The notes under the pieces: generated by a model
Database searches by the model: none
Told to the model about the DNA's origin: nothing
The model's input: the letters and a program-made list of their open reading frames with translations, nothing else
Translations under genes and position numbers: made by a program
In this document: piece after piece, positions 45,555-55,347 of the stretch
Numbering within the stretch: the stretch's first letter is position 1
How the letters are laid out: each line of letters starts with the position of its first letter
Source: Cercospora beticola
Lineage: Eukaryota; Ascomycota; Dothideomycetes; Mycosphaerellales; Mycosphaerellaceae
Direction: 5' to 3'
DNA: 64,000 bases
Assembly: GCF_033473495.1 (NCBI RefSeq)
Contig: NC_088940.1
Coordinates: forward strand, 868,001 to 932,000

Positions 45555-46486
45555 CTAGGCGGCCTTGATGCACACCAGCTTGTGAGACTTCCAGTGCTTG
45601 GCCTGGCAATCCTTCGAGCAGTACTTCCTGTCCTTGCACTTGGAGCACACCAACAAAGCTCTGCCGGCATTGCTGTGGGTGGCCTGACAATCCGCAGCCC
45701 CACAGATCTCATGGTTGTCCTTCTCAAGCGCGTAGGCTGCCATGCGTGCTTCGATCTTGGCAACGAGGCGGCTGTGTGGCAGTCAGTGATCGGCACAATG
45801 AGTTCTGGCAATTCAACACAAGCATACCTGTCGTCAGGGCCCTTGAACATGCCGTGCGGCGCAGGCACATTCATACCACCACCACCAGAAAGGCTGTTGG
45901 CCGTCTCGAGCAACCCAGGAGAATCAAAGTACCATGGCTCGCCTTTGTAGCTGCCAGGTCCGTTCAGAGCGGCATCCATTTGAGTGAGCGCATCTGGCAT
46001 CAGACCGCATTTGGTGAACATCTTGCGCATGTTCTGAAGCGTGTTAGGAGAGAGCTTGCAACCCAGTGACATGGCGCCTATCAACAGTCAGCTTGTCATG
46101 GCGGTGACTTGACGGCTCTGTCGAGGTAGCACCTAGGGAAACTCACAAGCTCCGAGCAAAACGAATGCATAGCCAGAGTCCGGATACTCGTACTTTGGAC
46201 GCTTTCCGAAAGCTTTGGCTTCCCACTTGCTCAATGCACTATCGAGTGGTGACAAGCCAGTCGCAGCATCTGGGGTCTCGAGATGCTCTCAGACAACCTG
46301 GACGTCCGATGGGCAGTACAAGCTGTAGTAGGGTTCAGGAGCAGCATCTTCCGAATCCGACTCATTGTTGGTAGACTTGGCCTCCGCGTCACTTTGAAGC
46401 TTGTCAAGGCCACATTCGGCGCTCAGGTCGGCGACGATGTCGTAATCGTAATCGGACTGGAAGAGTCCATAGCCCCAGGCGCCCAT
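45555..46486 (-). CDS. MYND zinc-finger protein paralogue 1 with in-frame TGA at codon 66 (possible pseudogene)
   Basis: Exons 46486-46147, 46077-45828 and 45771-45555 (introns 69 and 56 nt; 807 nt in all). It begins MGAWGYGLFQSDYDYD, an N-terminus shared with paralogue 2 (46978). Codon 66 is TGA (46291-46289), with DVQVV before and EHLETPDAAT after; the flanks align with paralogue 2 (PDIVRQYLDN), so the stop lies inside conserved sequence, at a site where CGA (Arg) would differ by one C-to-T change. The rest is intact: GACAMSLGCKLSP, PWYFDSPG and a C-terminal MYND finger (CGAADCQ, VCSKCKDRKYCSKDCQ, HWKSHKLVC), a protein-interaction module. A poor GTGACG intron of about 105 nt could skip the stop but would remove the conserved segment. 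Confidence 0.68.
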
Positions 46487-46977
46487 CTTGGAAGGCAGTG
46501 ACGATGAAATGGAGATTGGTGAAACGGAAGACTCGGACGTGAAGTTCGAGAGTGAATCGAAGGTGAGTCACGGAAAGCAGCAAACGCGCAAGGTAGCCGC
46601 TCTTGCCTTCTTCGACCAGGCAGCACACGAAACTCGCGCGCGCACATTGCAAAAAGGACGTGTCGTGCGGCGCTTTGCATATTTTGCGCATACCTGCACA
46701 CCGCTGCGCTGACGCACACACAACCTTCAGGACAAAGCTGTGTTCGCAAACGCTTTGCCAGTTTGTCCACCTCCTTTCTGGGTTTTCTCAAACCCACTCC
46801 ACGGCCAGGAAGCTCACTCGAGTGCATCTCTACGAACATCGGAGCAATTGGTCGGGCGACCTTCGTCACTCTCATCTGCGCCCTTCGTAAGCTCAACACT
46901 GAGTCCTCACTCGCAACGAAGCTGCAGACTGAAATGAATACAGATTCCCTCAATTGCCACACACAGACGAAGCCATC
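46487..46977. promoter_or_regulatory. Head-to-head promoter region of the two MYND genes
   Basis: 491 bp separate the starts of the divergent paralogues. No clear element or inverted symmetry visible by eye; short frames here have no motif. Confidence 0.35.
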
Positions 46978-48222
46978 ATGGGCGGCTGGGGGTTGCAGCT
47001 CTTCTGCTGCGACATGGACCTGGACATGATTCGCAAGCTCACATACGACTGCGGTGTGAATGCCCTCGAAGCAGAGCACGGCAAAACTCCCAGTAATGCT
47101 TGCGCCCATCATTGGCACGCCATGCGCGACGCAGACCATAACATCATGGCGCATGAGGGATCACCGGAATCAAGGTCTATCCATGTTCGCCCCTATTCAA
47201 CGGACGGCGAGAAGAACATCAACTTCTCTCTTCTTGCTTCTTTGTGCACGCACCCGGACATTGTCCGCCAGTATCTCGACAACTCCGGCATCTTCACCGC
47301 GAAAATGACATCGTTCCGCCTAGAGGCAATGCAATCTCGTCCGGGCGTGCCAGGTGGCACGCAGGATCCATGGGGTCCGGCGTACAAGTTGTGCCTGTTC
47401 GGAGCCTGCGGCATGACCCTCGGCGTTAAGATATCGGACGGCGAACGCGACTCTATGCGGCAGTATTACAAGGACTGTGGCCTCGTGCGTGACGCAGTGA
47501 CCCAACTTGGTGCTGCGCTGGACAGAGACTCCGGCTACGTGGTAGGTTTATCCAGTTCTGCAGCTCAATGCACTTTCGGATGCCCAAGCTGACCGCTCAC
47601 AGAATGGTGTTCCATGGGACTTTGGTTCTGTTGCTCGCAATACTATCATTGCGAACGGAGGACCATCACAGGAAGACCTGATCTTCCCTGGCACTGGTCT
47701 GCTGGATACCTGGTAGGGCAACAAAGATCTCCGCGGCTTTATAACTCGATACTGATTCTCTTTAGGGCACCAGATCATGGCCGCTACGACGACAAGATGT
47801 GGGACATGCGAGATGCCGTTGTGAAAGCTGTCGCTCAAGGAGCTCGTCCGACTGTCGATGAGTGGACCACGACCTTTGCCAGCATGTTCTTCTGTCCCCT
47901 ACTCGAGCCGCGAACCAAGATCTCCTCCACGAAAGCCGATGCTCGAACCAACATGTGGCGCTACCAGGCAGTACGATTCGCAGCATTCTTCGCGCCCGAA
48001 AACCCACACAACAAGGCCTGTGGCACGTGCGGTGCAAGGACCAAGGCAGATGGTACGCCGCTGTCATCTTGTGGCGAGTGCAAGAAGCGCAAATACTGCT
48101 CCACTGCTTGTCAGGAGCAGGAGTGGGTGCTTCACAAGTGGCTTTGCTTGCTGATTGGGAAGATCGACGCATGGCCTTCGGAGTACGAGAGATACGAAAT
48201 GACGCTTCCCTCTCTTGCATAA
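46978..48222 (+). CDS. MYND zinc-finger protein paralogue 2
   Basis: Exons 46978-47541, 47603-47712 and 47766-48222 (introns 61 and 53 nt); 376 aa. Start MGGWGLQLFCCDMDLD parallels paralogue 1. The N-terminal ~330 residues form an uncharacterised domain with LFGACGMTLGVKISDGE, YYKDCGLVRDAVTQLGAAL and VPWDFGSVARNTI, each with a counterpart in paralogue 1. The C-terminal MYND finger is complete: C-x2-C (CGTCGARTK), C-x2-C (CGECKKRKYC), then CQEQEW and HKWLC. MYND domains mediate protein-protein contacts, often in transcriptional or cell-cycle regulators; no SET domain is present here. The role is unknown. This copy has no lesions. Confidence 0.86.
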
Positions 48223-48815
48223 AGGACCGATCAGTAGGATGTTGGCATCTTGATCACTTGCACGTGATAGCGGAGGCTGATACTCGAAATTGGTCTCCAT
48301 ACAGACACAGCTTGGCTATTGACCTCTTGCATACGACGACGGAGGCTCGATCCAAAGGTGGTCCGCACAGGACCATAGCTTAGATGAGTCAGTTTTACGA
48401 GCAGAAATTAAAACCTTTCAAAGGCCAAACGATGCCGGGCACTGTAAAGTATTAGGCCTCTTTCCACGTCATAGCTAGGCAGCAAGAAGCCTTTCGATCG
48501 ACCCGTGTCCAGAGTCCTACCTCGACTGTTATCCTCTTTGTGTTGGAAAAGCACATCGAACACCGTTGAAGATCTGATTCGTAGACTCATCCACGTATAC
48601 ATTGGGTCCAATGCACATGTCGTCGTTGACATTCACGGGTCTCACTTGGGAAAGTACAGGCGCCGGCCATGTTTCCCAGTTGCGATACCTGGATAGGCAG
48701 GCGAGACTGGCGTCCAATGTTAGAATACAACGCGTAGCCAACGCTTGAAACATTGAAAGGTTCGCTGTCATCGATGCTGTACAGAATGCTCTCAGAAATA
48801 CAAATGCTCGCTCTC
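48223..48815. other. Convergent intergenic region, no supported gene
   Basis: Lies between the ends of the MYND gene and the palmitoyltransferase gene; presumably 3' UTRs. Minus-strand frames of up to 96 codons near 48529-48841 have no motif. Confidence 0.4.
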
Positions 48816-50552
48816 TCAATCGTTCTTGTTCCGACTGCCACTTCTTCGAGCTCCTGCCTGGGAAGGGCCTAAAAGGTCCTCAGGAATATCATTCCAATTC
48901 TCAGTCCTCGTCGCCTGCTGCGGCTGCCGTCTCTGTGACTTCGAATCCTCGTCACTACTCGTATCATAATCCGTTACGCCATTATCATCTTGTTTCCTCC
49001 TATCAAGCGACTGCATCTGCATGCTGGGACTGCCGTTCCTCGGCGGCCCTGCCGTGGCGTTCCTAGCCTGATCCACAAACCCCTGACCAGGAGTCCATTT
49101 CGGCCGTGGCGGAGGCAGCCACGCTTGTTGGCTTGCCTCACGATTCCACATGGCGTCTTCTCGCATCCTCTGCTCGCGCTCTCGTGCGATTCGATCTTTG
49201 GCTTCCCAGAATGTGGGGCTGACTTCCCAGCTCCAGCCGTCGCCAGTGGTGTTCAGGAAAGGCAACGGCCACTTCCACGGAACAGGCCCCATGACATGCA
49301 GCAAGTTGCGTCTCCACCCAAGATCAAATGCATTGGGTAGGCGTTCTGAGTCCAGTTCGTCTTGATAGTTGTTGTATCGATCTCGCTCTCGTTGAGCTTC
49401 AAGTGAAGCATAGGATCTGTGCAAGCTCTGCTGTGCGGGCGACGAGCTGAGATTACCGCTTGCCGCAGGTGGGAGAGGGGATGGTGTTCGGGTGTTTGGG
49501 CCAGACTCTCCTTCCTCAGGGCGCAAAACGCCGGGTAGTGCGTTGGCGTGTATCTCCTTCAGGCGGTCAGTGAGAGGCTGGTGCTCCCCAGTCACGACTG
49601 CATTCGTAATGGGAGTCTCGTCTTGTGCCAGATTGTGCCGATTCGGGTCCTGAAATTGGCTTTCCATGCTCTTCTTCAGCGGACTCAAATATCTTGTCTT
49701 CTCCAGACTTTCGATGGTGGTCTGCCCAGACACAACCAAGTATATGTGCCAGCCCGTGAACCCAGACAAAACAAGGCCGATGATGCCACCTAGCACAGAC
49801 AAGAGAATCGTGTTGACAACGATCAAGCCCTCCATATTCTGCACGCGATCGTTGAACTCCTCCCACACCCACCACGCACTAACCGCGAAGCACGACCAGC
49901 AGAACAGGCTCGTGTATATTAGGAATAGCAGAAAGGCTTTGTAGTTCCTCAGCCCCACGCAAGTTGCCAGCCAGGGGCAATGATGGTCCATTTTCAGAAC
50001 ACATTGCCCGCATGTTGAGCAGTGATGCGTTCGATCTGGCTTGACGCATTGGCACTTCTTACAGAATCGTGGTTTGCCGGTGCTCTTCGCAGTCACGCTG
50101 TTGTGCATGCGCTCCCATTCCCCCGGAACCGGCTCCACTCCCTCCTCTTGTTGCCGCGCATAGTCGTTGTATTCATCATGAGAAGGCACACCCTGGTAGT
50201 CGCCCTTTCTGCCCCTCTTTCCGCCCTGCGCATCTAAAGGCGATCCGGGAGGTGTGAAGACGGCGATCGTATAGCTGACGTTGGCCAGAGCATACAGCAC
50301 TATTCCGAGCGCTGCTCGGAGATATGCGCCAAGATCGTCGCGGCCGATGAAGGAGACATGGCTCTCCACGTAGACCGCCCAGGTCGTGAGACCGTACACG
50401 AACACGAGAGGAAAGAAGGCGAAAGTGGTACAGCAGCAGCGTTCCAGTTTTCTCGCCCACGACTTCGTTCTTCGATGGAAGGGCGGCGAACGACGCGAAG
50501 AAGATGAAGGGTTGGCCAGCGTGGGCATGTCGGAGAATGAGGTTGATGTCAT
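48816..50552 (-). CDS. DHHC palmitoyltransferase, PFA3-like
   Basis: Single exon, 578 aa from ATG 50552 (MTSTSFSDM); the frame extends to an ATG at 50756, adding 68 residues of no clear feature. An integral membrane S-acyltransferase that palmitoylates Cys residues. Two N-terminal membrane segments ([41 protein letters not shown]), then the zinc-binding cysteine-rich domain [19 protein letters not shown] ... [21 protein letters not shown] with the catalytic DHHC, then two more membrane segments ([32 protein letters not shown]). The C-terminal half is disordered and carries [12 protein letters not shown] and [16 protein letters not shown], typical of fungal PFA3 (vacuolar membrane, Vac8 palmitoylation in yeast). 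Subtype is inference. Confidence 0.92.
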   Translation of the reverse strand: MTSTSFSDMPTLANPSSSSRRSPPFHRRTKSWARKLERCCCTTFAFFPLVFVYGLTTWAVYVESHVSFIGRDDLGAYLRAALGIVLYALANVSYTIAVFTPPGSPLDAQGGKRGRKGDYQGVPSHDEYNDYARQQEEGVEPVPGEWERMHNSVTAKSTGKPRFCKKCQCVKPDRTHHCSTCGQCVLKMDHHCPWLATCVGLRNYKAFLLFLIYTSLFCWSCFAVSAWWVWEEFNDRVQNMEGLIVVNTILLSVLGGIIGLVLSGFTGWHIYLVVSGQTTIESLEKTRYLSPLKKSMESQFQDPNRHNLAQDETPITNAVVTGEHQPLTDRLKEIHANALPGVLRPEEGESGPNTRTPSPLPPAASGNLSSSPAQQSLHRSYASLEAQRERDRYNNYQDELDSERLPNAFDLGWRRNLLHVMGPVPWKWPLPFLNTTGDGWSWEVSPTFWEAKDRIAREREQRMREDAMWNREASQQAWLPPPRPKWTPGQGFVDQARNATAGPPRNGSPSMQMQSLDRRKQDDNGVTDYDTSSDEDSKSQRRQPQQATRTENWNDIPEDLLGPSQAGARRSGSRNKND

Positions 50553-50883
50553 GTTTCTATCGCCAGAGTCGCGTCGCGTCGGCCATGGTGGTGTCGCGGT
50601 CGGTTCGTGACGTGAGTTGTTTGCCAGTCTGAGGGATAGAGCTCGCTGTTTACTGCCAGAAAACGGTCCAGGAGAAATGCAGAACAGAAATGTGGTAATG
50701 CCTTGATTAGCAACCAGGATCGACGTCGTGTCGCGTGGCGCTGCAGCCGACGCCAAGAATACTCCGAGCCTTTCACCTCACCTCCTCCTTGCTGCGCGTA
50801 GCATCGAGAACACGACGTGAACATTCGATTGTGGACCGACAATTCACACCTCGGCATCGGTAGTTCTACTTGCGATACTGAAA

Positions 50884-51186
50884 ATGTCATCCGATCTTTC
50901 AGCTAAGGTCGACAAACTCAACATCAACGCCGACTCCAGTGTAAGTCACAGAACACAGCCAAGCAGTTGTAGCTCTCTCTAACACACGCCACAGTCTGAA
51001 ACCAAACCTTCAGAGCTCGTCGCTGTCGTCGACGATCTGCTCAACCAGTTGAGTTCCAAGTTCAACAACGTCAGCACCGAAATGCTCGGCAAACTAGACG
51101 ATATGTCGAAACGCCTCGATGCACTGGAAGCCCAAATTCGTGCTGGAAACGCTGCCTCTGAAAGTGGTGCTGGAGATGAGAAGTAG
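50884..51186 (+). CDS. Heat shock factor-binding protein 1 homologue
   Basis: A tiny two-exon gene: 50884-50940 and 50995-51186, intron 54 nt (GTAAGT...GCCACAG); 82 aa. After a polar N-terminus, ELVAVVDDLLNQLSSKF followed by EMLGKLDDMSKRLDALEAQI is the heptad coiled coil characteristic of HSBP1, a small protein that in animals and plants binds heat shock factor and restrains its trimeric form. The protein ends in a short acidic tail. It is divergent from the palmitoyltransferase gene. The exons are too short to be found as simple long open frames. Confidence 0.9.
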
Positions 51187-51800
51187 TGCCGTGTTTCGTT
51201 TTTTGAACGAAAGCAAAACACGACAGGATGTGTGCAAGTCACGCTACCCTGCTGCAACCGTCGCACAGATGCTACTTTGGCAGGCCGAGGAATAAGCAGA
51301 GACATGAGAATCTGCCGATCATTGAGCCCCGCTGAGAGAGCCGATGAGAAAGGAACGACACAAGATACTTTCCTGGCCTAGTCCGGTGTGTGAAGACGCA
51401 AGCGTGCAGACTGCATTGGAAGAAGCAAGAAGCGTCGTGGCCAGCGCCAGGGAGCCTTGGAGAAAGGGCACGATCTGCGCGATGTGCATGGATGCTCGAT
51501 TCCATATATCCTCCAAAATTTTCTCCGAAATTGGCGAGCAGCATGGAAGTAGCCAGCACACGAAAGCAAGAATTCTTGATCATGGTCAATGAAAGAACTT
51601 GAAAATCGACGAGACAGGGAGTGCGCTTGCCGAGCGCGGAGTTGCAGCTATCTACAGAGATGGCTTAAACCTCAGCGAAGACTTGGAAGCAGAAAATTAT
51701 CATCAGGAATTCATCATACAGTCATATACAGTACCATTCCTGCCGTCCAGGCGCGATCATCCGGTCACGGCCTTGCGTCCAGCCAAGACAATATACACAA
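51187..51800. other. Convergent intergenic region, no supported gene
   Basis: Between the 3' ends of HSBP1 and the RFTS/AT-hook gene. Overlapping frames on both strands (up to ~124 codons) have no recognisable feature. Confidence 0.4.
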
Positions 51801-53606
51801 TCAATACTTTTGTCCGACGCCAATGTGCCCGCCAGGGTCAAATCGACTCCTCACGTTATCAGGCATACTCGGTGCCGGCGCATGACTGCCGGGAAAGCCC
51901 TCTGCTTTCGCTTGCATCTTCACCTTCTCCATCAATCTACCCACAGGTAGAGAAGGAGCTTCCACCTTCTTAACCATTTGCACTCTCATATCATCATCGT
52001 ACGCATGTAAAGCGTAGTGTTCACGGATCAGCCGCTGCGACTCAGGATGTGATGTAGCGTAGATCTTGTGCGTGCAGCCGTCGAGTGCACAGAGCCAAGT
52101 ATCCTCTTGCACAGGGTCTTCCACCTCTGCGACGTCGTTTAGTCGGAGCGGCAAGTCAATATCACCACCACTCGAGTCAGGTGAGGTGGGAATATCGATT
52201 CCTTCATCGTCATGCGGTCGAGAGTTCCGACGTTTTGGCTTTCTTCGTTGCAGGTCATCCAGATGGTCCTCGCTTTTTCGTTTCCCGGGTATAGGTGAGG
52301 ATGGAGGGTCAGGCTCGTCGTCTGAGTCTTCAGTTTGCTGCTTGGGCCCTTTGCCACCATTACGTGCCGCAGATTTACTAGCCTTGCTGGCGCGTGGCCG
52401 CAGCGAAGACTTGTTCTTCTGCTCTCTCGCTCGTATTTCCTCGTCGCTCTCCTCCTCTTTGGCAGGCGTTGCAAGGACGTCTGTCTCGACTGGCTCAGGA
52501 TGCCGCCGCGTATGTCTTCCAGGGCGGGTCTTTGGTGGTCCCATTGCCAGCGCAGGCTCATTGTCTTGCTGCACATCTTCCTGCGTATCTTCCTGCTCTG
52601 CTACTTCGGGAACTGCGTCGCTAGTCTCCGATGCGCTATCAGGAGTCGCCACTTGAGGTGTTGCGTTCTTTGCCGGTCTGCCGCGTTTTCGTCTGACTGG
52701 TGCCGTAGAAGTTCCTATTTCGGCGGACCCTTGTCGGGTCGTGCGTACTCTGCCCGTTTCAGCTTTAGTCTGAGGTGCCAGGTCCGCATCAACGGAGGTT
52801 TGCCTTGTTGAGCGTGTTTTGCTTTGCCGCGATGGTATATTCGAGCTCGCTCCTGGAGGATTCTTCCTGCTATGTCTGGTTTTCGATGCGGGAACTTTAT
52901 GCTCCACGGGTGTGTCTCGTCTTTTCCGTAACATGGCTACTGTGTCGGGAAATCGCTTATACAGGTGCTTGCAAAGAGGATATTTGGTCCAGGGCAGACC
53001 TTCTCTTCCAGCAAGCATTGAGCCGATGAGGAAGTCCTTGTGCTTGTATATCCGAGCGGAACCTTCCTCTACATCATCCACATCCAGCACGTCCCGGGCA
53101 TAGTTTTCGAAGATTTCCTGCGCGCTGTAATCCTTAAGCAGCGTTCTGTTCTTGCCTCGGCCCTCATAACGCTCGGTCTTGTATGCATCTGCAATGTAGT
53201 AGAGCACTTGCACCGCCTCGCACATCTCGTCGTATATCTTCTGGTATTTCTTGGCCGGATGCAGCCGGTGCCAACCTGCTTTTCCAGCTGCCCATATTGC
53301 GGAGTGACCATCATCCTCGCCGAATGCAAACTGTCGCACATCTTGCAATTCTACCCTCGCCCGCTTCGGTTCGGTCTTTGGTGTGCGTAGGTACAAGTCG
53401 TACTCGTCCTCATCGAGTGGCTCGAGCTCGCCAACGACAGTCACCGGGTGACCAGCTTCTGCTACTAGCAGACTGACGAGATCGCGTTCGTCGCCGATCG
53501 CATGAACGAAGGCTTTCGTCAAAGTGAACTCGTTCCAGTCGTCGCTGTCTTCCGCTGAGGGGTCGCGTGGGCGGAGCACCTCCACTTCGGGTATGGCTGG
53601 TGGCAT
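51801..53606 (-). CDS. RFTS-like (DNMT1 replication-foci domain) AT-hook protein
   Basis: Single exon, 601 aa, from MPPAIPEVEVLRP. The first ~230 residues resemble the replication-foci-targeting domain of DNMT1-type methyltransferases: DWNEFTLTKAFV, PVTVVGELEPLDEDEYDLYLRT, VELQDVRQFAFGEDD, AIWAAGKAGWHRLHPAKKY, and SMLAGREGLPWTKYPLCKHLYKRFP. A long disordered basic region follows with an AT-hook core RRKRGRPAKN at about residue 310. Near the C-terminus WLCALDGC ... HPESQRLIREHYALH looks like a single C2H2-type zinc site. No methyltransferase motifs occur, so it is not an enzyme of that kind; a chromatin-associated protein is likely. Domain call is from memory of the family; chromatin role is inference. 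Confidence 0.75.
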   Translation of the reverse strand: MPPAIPEVEVLRPRDPSAEDSDDWNEFTLTKAFVHAIGDERDLVSLLVAEAGHPVTVVGELEPLDEDEYDLYLRTPKTEPKRARVELQDVRQFAFGEDDGHSAIWAAGKAGWHRLHPAKKYQKIYDEMCEAVQVLYYIADAYKTERYEGRGKNRTLLKDYSAQEIFENYARDVLDVDDVEEGSARIYKHKDFLIGSMLAGREGLPWTKYPLCKHLYKRFPDTVAMLRKRRDTPVEHKVPASKTRHSRKNPPGASSNIPSRQSKTRSTRQTSVDADLAPQTKAETGRVRTTRQGSAEIGTSTAPVRRKRGRPAKNATPQVATPDSASETSDAVPEVAEQEDTQEDVQQDNEPALAMGPPKTRPGRHTRRHPEPVETDVLATPAKEEESDEEIRAREQKNKSSLRPRASKASKSAARNGGKGPKQQTEDSDDEPDPPSSPIPGKRKSEDHLDDLQRRKPKRRNSRPHDDEGIDIPTSPDSSGGDIDLPLRLNDVAEVEDPVQEDTWLCALDGCTHKIYATSHPESQRLIREHYALHAYDDDMRVQMVKKVEAPSLPVGRLMEKVKMQAKAEGFPGSHAPAPSMPDNVRSRFDPGGHIGVGQKY

Positions 53607-53952
53607 GGTCGTAGTCGGGGGAGGTCAATGATGCATCAGCAGAATTGCGGTGTGCATGCAATCATTGTCGAATAGTGATAGTGGTTCGTGCTCGGACACA
53701 GCGTGAAGGCAGACGTGAGTTGACCGGCACCTGGGCGCGCCTTCCTGGTCGCGACGTGCACGCTAAGATAAAGTTTAGCGGCTGCAGGGATCGGAGCCAG
53801 GTGCGCGGAGCTTGTGCTCGCGCTTTTCGACGGCCAACTCTGTCGGCGACATCAACGACACAAATCCCATGGGGGGTCGCCAATTACTCTTTCGCAGCCT
53901 CAAGCAAGCAATTCATCCCACAAACAAACCTGTACCAGGAATCGCCACCACC
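53607..53952. promoter_or_regulatory. Divergent promoter of the RFTS-like gene and PUS4
   Basis: 346 bp between start codons. No distinct element seen; a plus-strand frame covering 53645-54067 runs across the real PUS4 exon junction in other frames and is not a gene. Confidence 0.35.
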
Positions 53953-55347
53953 ATGTCGGGCCCCATTCTGGAAGGCGTTCTCGGTACGGTGTGGGTCCAA
54001 TCCATATCATGCTTCGTCTTTGCATTCTAATAATCACTCGCAGCCATCAACAAACCGCCCGGCATAAGCTCAGCTCAGGTCATCCGCGATGTACAGCAGC
54101 AGTTCAATCCCTCCAAACTATTTCGACCATGGCTCGATCGCGAGAGATCGAAGATCGAAAGCGAATCGCACAACCAAAGACAGAAACGCAAGGTGAAGGC
54201 GCGAAAGCTGAGAGATGTCAAGATGGGTCATGGAGGAACGTTGGACCCGATGGCGACTGGTGTGCTCATTCTCGGCATCGGCAGCGGAACGAAAGAACTA
54301 GGCCATTTCACGACGGAATGCACAAAAAGCTACGAGGCCGTAGTCTTGTTTGGCGCAGCGACAGATACCTACGATACAGAAGGCAAGATCGTTGGGCGAA
54401 AGGCATATGAACATGTTAGTCGAGAGAGGATCGAGCAAGCTCTCGCCAAGTTTAGAGGCAAGGGTATGCAGAAGCCTCCGATCTTCTCCGCACTTCGAGT
54501 TCAAGGAAAGAGGCTGTATGAGTATGCGAGAGAAGGCATACCACTACCGAAGGGCTTCGAAATTCAAGAGAGGCCTGTGGACGTCACTGAGCTGGAACTC
54601 ATGGAATGGTACCCGGGAGGCACGCATAGCTGGCATTGGCCTAGCCTCGAAGCAGAAAGCGCTGAAAAGGACCTCGCGAGACAGGCTTTGCCTGACCAGC
54701 TTGGCGGAACGAGTCCGAAGAGAGACGCGGCTGAAGAAGCAACTGGCGAAGCAGTGCTGAAGAGGAAGCGATCTGAATTGAACGAGGGCGAAGCGAGCAC
54801 CACAAACGGGTCACTATCGAAGCGATTGAAAGTCGATGAAGACGCGAGCAGTGACGTGTCAACACCTGACATCATGCCTGCCACAATCAAGCGACTGTCC
54901 ACGCAGGAGGGAGCGCAACCTGACACGGAAGTTGCTCAACCTCCCAAGGACGCAGAGCAGCCGGCGAGTTCAGACTCGAAAGCGGCTCTTGGGTTACAGA
55001 ATGAGGAAACGAACAATAAGTCAAAGCCTTGTCCGGCTCCGGCGTGTCGGTTGAAAATGACTGTCACTTCTGGCTTTTACGTCCGATCTCTTGTTCAAGA
55101 TCTCGGGGTAGCAGTAGGCTCGCTGGCATGCATGTCAAGCTTGGTGCGCACCAGACAGTCTGATTTCCAGCTCCCCACCAACGTCTTACAGTACGACGCA
55201 TTGCAGGCAGGCGAAGATGTTTGGGGTCCGAAGGTACAGGCGCTGCTCGAAGAATGGAACGAGAAGAAGAACGCGCGTGGCAGTAAGCCACAGGATGAGC
55301 GGACATCTTCCAAGGCTGCTGATGCACAGACTGGCGATGTCGAATGA
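53953..55347 (+). CDS. PUS4: tRNA pseudouridine-55 synthase (TruB/PUS4)
   Basis: Exons 53953-53983 and 54044-55347, intron 60 nt (GTACGG...CTCGCAG); 444 aa. The 10-codon first exon gives MSGPILEGVL, and the join makes LAINKPPGISSAQVIRD, the first TruB motif. The enzyme converts U55 of the T-loop of tRNAs to pseudouridine. Catalytic Asp78 lies in KMGHGGTLDPMATGVL; KSYEAVVLFGAATDTYDTEG, KPPIFSALRVQGKRLYEYAR, and the C-terminal SGFYVRSLVQDLG are the other family motifs. A disordered insert of about 170 residues rich in Glu, Ser and Lys (near KRKRSELNEGEA) separates the last two, as in fungal PUS4. Family is certain. Confidence 0.95.

Noticed and set aside
48529..48841. Minus-strand frames of 84-96 codons after the MYND gene
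   Set aside because: No motif, and they lie in a convergent 3' region overlapping the end of the palmitoyltransferase gene.
53645..54410. Plus-strand frames of 140 and 198 codons at the PUS4 start
   Set aside because: They cross the real intron in other frames; the TruB motifs appear only in the spliced model.
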